Positions 5,547-6,171 of a DNA stretch of 6,171 bases are shown one piece after another (position 1 is the first letter of the stretch; each line of letters starts with the position of its first letter). The notes beneath the pieces are model-generated. The model was not told the DNA's origin, made no database searches, and worked only from the letters and a program-made list of their open reading frames with translations. The position numbers and the translations under genes are program-made. This DNA comes from Solirubrobacteraceae bacterium (GTDB taxonomy: Bacteria; Actinomycetota; Thermoleophilia; Solirubrobacterales; Solirubrobacteraceae), in NCBI GenBank assembly GCA_024710825.1, contig JANJUA010000007.1, positions 1 to 6,171 of the forward strand. Direction: 5' to 3'.

Positions 5547-5843
5547 GTGCCGGGCTGGGGCACGGAGCTGCTGGCGCGGCTGCCGCTCGACGACCGGACC
5601 GGCGTCAAGGCGCCTGCGAACGACCCGCTGGCCACCCTTCACCCGCGCGAGCTCGAGGTCCTCGCCGAGCTGGCGCTCGGCCGGCGCAACCGCGACATCG
5701 CCGAGACGCTCTCGATCAGCGAGAACACCGTCAAGTTCCACGTCGCGAACGTCTTCGCCAAGCTCGGGGTCAGCTCCCGCAGCCAAGCGGCGCTGATCGC
5801 ACGCGATGCGGGCCTTGGGCGTACGACGATGCCCGCCGCGTAG
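5547..5843 (+). CDS. LuxR/GerE-type DNA-binding domain (C-terminal part of the split regulator)
   Basis: This is the +1-frame piece, 98 residues if translated from the GTG at 5547. It begins with PGWGTELLARLPLDD, the tail of a HATPase_c domain, followed by a linker and a complete LuxR-type HTH (about 31-88): LHPRELEVLAELALGRRNRD, IAETLSISENTVKFHVANVF, then AKLGVSSRSQAALIA. All usual GerE positions (RELEVL, the N-x-x-IA helix, S-x-x-TVK-H recognition helix, KLGV) are intact, so DNA binding was recently under selection. The start is doubtful: no clear ribosome-binding site, and the first residues belong to the upstream domain. I therefore think it is part of the broken gene at 4577-5843, though a stand-alone HTH protein made by reinitiation is possible. 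Confidence 0.55.
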   Translation: MPGWGTELLARLPLDDRTGVKAPANDPLATLHPRELEVLAELALGRRNRDIAETLSISENTVKFHVANVFAKLGVSSRSQAALIARDAGLGRTTMPAA

Positions 5844-5896
5844 CTCGGTAGGCGTCTCGGACGACGCTCAGCGGTGCTGCTCCCTGAGAGCGACGA

Positions 5897-5918
5897 AACC
5901 CCGGCGGGCGCCGGGGTT
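5897..5918 (-). terminator. Terminator hairpin downstream of tRNA-Arg, shared with the convergent regulator
   Basis: AACCCCGGC (5897-5905) and GCCGGGGTT (5910-5918) form a perfect 9-bp stem with a 4-nt loop. On the minus strand it begins 7 nt after the tRNA 3' end, and the stem's final TT runs into TCGT, a short T-rich tail. It also lies about 53 nt past the end of the convergent regulator gene and could stop that transcript as well. Confidence 0.7.
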
Positions 5919-5924
5919 CCGCGA

Positions 5925-5998
<74 letters not shown>

Positions 5999-6011
5999 AG
6001 TTCTGCGGAGT

Positions 6012-6171
6012 CTAGCCATCGAGCAACGGCAGCTGTCCGCCGGCCGGGTACGCCGGTATGCCGTCGATTCCGACGACCATGAAGTCGGGCGGCTCGTGGG
6101 CGACGAGGCGGCCGTCGGGCATGACGTGGAGCACCGTCCAGCCCGATACGTGGAAGGCGTCGGCGACGAGG
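6012..6171 (-). CDS. C-terminal end of an unidentified protein (runs off right edge)
   Basis: A minus-strand frame enters from the right edge and ends at TAG (6012-6014), giving 52 visible residues. They begin [20 protein letters not shown] and end [13 protein letters not shown]. The composition is that of a real protein (mixed hydrophobic and acidic residues, few Arg runs), and the frame is open with a stop just before the tRNA on the same strand. A repeated hydrophobic-turn pattern ([25 protein letters not shown]) suggests beta structure. I do not recognise the family, and the N-terminal bulk lies outside the window. Confidence 0.6.
   Translation of the reverse strand, partial: LVADAFHVSGWTVLHVMPDGRLVAHEPPDFMVVGIDGIPAYPAGGQLPLLDG

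Larger units (their letters stand above)
4577..5843 (+). pseudogene. Frameshifted regulator: degenerate histidine-kinase-like core plus LuxR HTH
   Basis: Read with a 1-nt correction at 5540-5543, this is a 421-residue protein. Residues 1-140 look like a small GAF-like sensory region (weak assignment). Residues 153-205 (GERARVATELADAHGTALSG onward) resemble the HisKA_3 dimerisation helix of NarL-partner kinases, but the usual 'LHD' is LAD, so the normal phospho-accepting His is missing. Residues 250-340 resemble a HATPase_c domain with a G1 box VRDDGPGL (291-298) and the terminal 'PGWGTELLARLPL', but the N-box Asn is not evident and the G2 glycine run is absent. Residues 354-411 are a LuxR/GerE helix-turn-helix. 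As sequenced, the frame from 4577 runs instead to a stop at 5851 and its last ~100 residues are Arg/Ala/Pro-rich nonsense. The HTH sits one frame over. It is divergent from the monooxygenase operon and may regulate it. It could be a true pseudogene, a sequencing error, or two separate proteins. Confidence 0.78.

Noticed and set aside
5540..5548. Programmed +1 frameshift like that of release factor 2 or Ty1
   Set aside because: There is no in-frame stop at the shift point in the first frame, no Shine-Dalgarno-like stimulator, and the CTA tRNA cannot re-pair well one base over (TAG). Mutation or sequencing error is simpler.
5844..5896. Possible small feature between the regulator and the tRNA terminator
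   Set aside because: Only a 5-bp CTCAG/CTGAG pairing with a long loop is visible, too weak to call.

Overview
The window is very GC-rich with strong G/C bias at third codon positions. It carries a VanY-type peptidase, an OmpR-family two-component system and an actinobacterial-style luciferase-like monooxygenase/FMN reductase pair. At least two genes appear to be transcribed without leaders. Together these suggest a high-GC actinobacterium, possibly a soil lineage of Thermoleophilia/Solirubrobacterales; this placement is inferred from gene style, not from a marker gene.

Layout. (1) Positions 1-240, minus strand: the start of a probable exported protein that runs off the left edge. Overlapping it is a decayed short-chain dehydrogenase/reductase (SDR) fragment that keeps the active-site region and apparently the C-terminus, but has lost the rest. 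(2) 245-2784: a membrane-anchored VanY-like D-Ala-D-Ala carboxypeptidase (minus), divergent from an overlapping response regulator/histidine kinase pair (plus). The 85-bp region between them holds an 11-bp-period direct repeat and a 9-bp inverted repeat. This looks like a self-contained cell-wall sensing unit in the VanR/VanS/VanY mould. (3) 2835-4447, minus: a two-gene operon with a 4-nt stop/start overlap, encoding an FMN-dependent luciferase-like monooxygenase (CE1758-like) and its partner FMN reductase (CE1759-like). (4) 4577-5843, plus: a divergent regulator in which a degenerate histidine-kinase-like core is followed by a LuxR-type DNA-binding domain. In this sequence the gene is broken by an apparent 1-nt frameshift at about 5540-5543. 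(5) 5897-6171, minus: a terminator hairpin, tRNA-Arg(ACG), and the C-terminal end of an unidentified protein gene running off the right edge.

How the parts may work together. The kinase (two membrane helices, short outer loop) would phosphorylate the response regulator, which probably acts on the shared region upstream of itself and the carboxypeptidase. The FMN reductase would supply reduced flavin to the monooxygenase. The LuxR-type regulator is divergent from that operon and is a candidate regulator of it. The two points most worth attention are the kinase-like/LuxR single-chain regulator with its frameshift, and the SDR remnant at the left end. I saw no CRISPR array, insertion sequence, integrase or rRNA.
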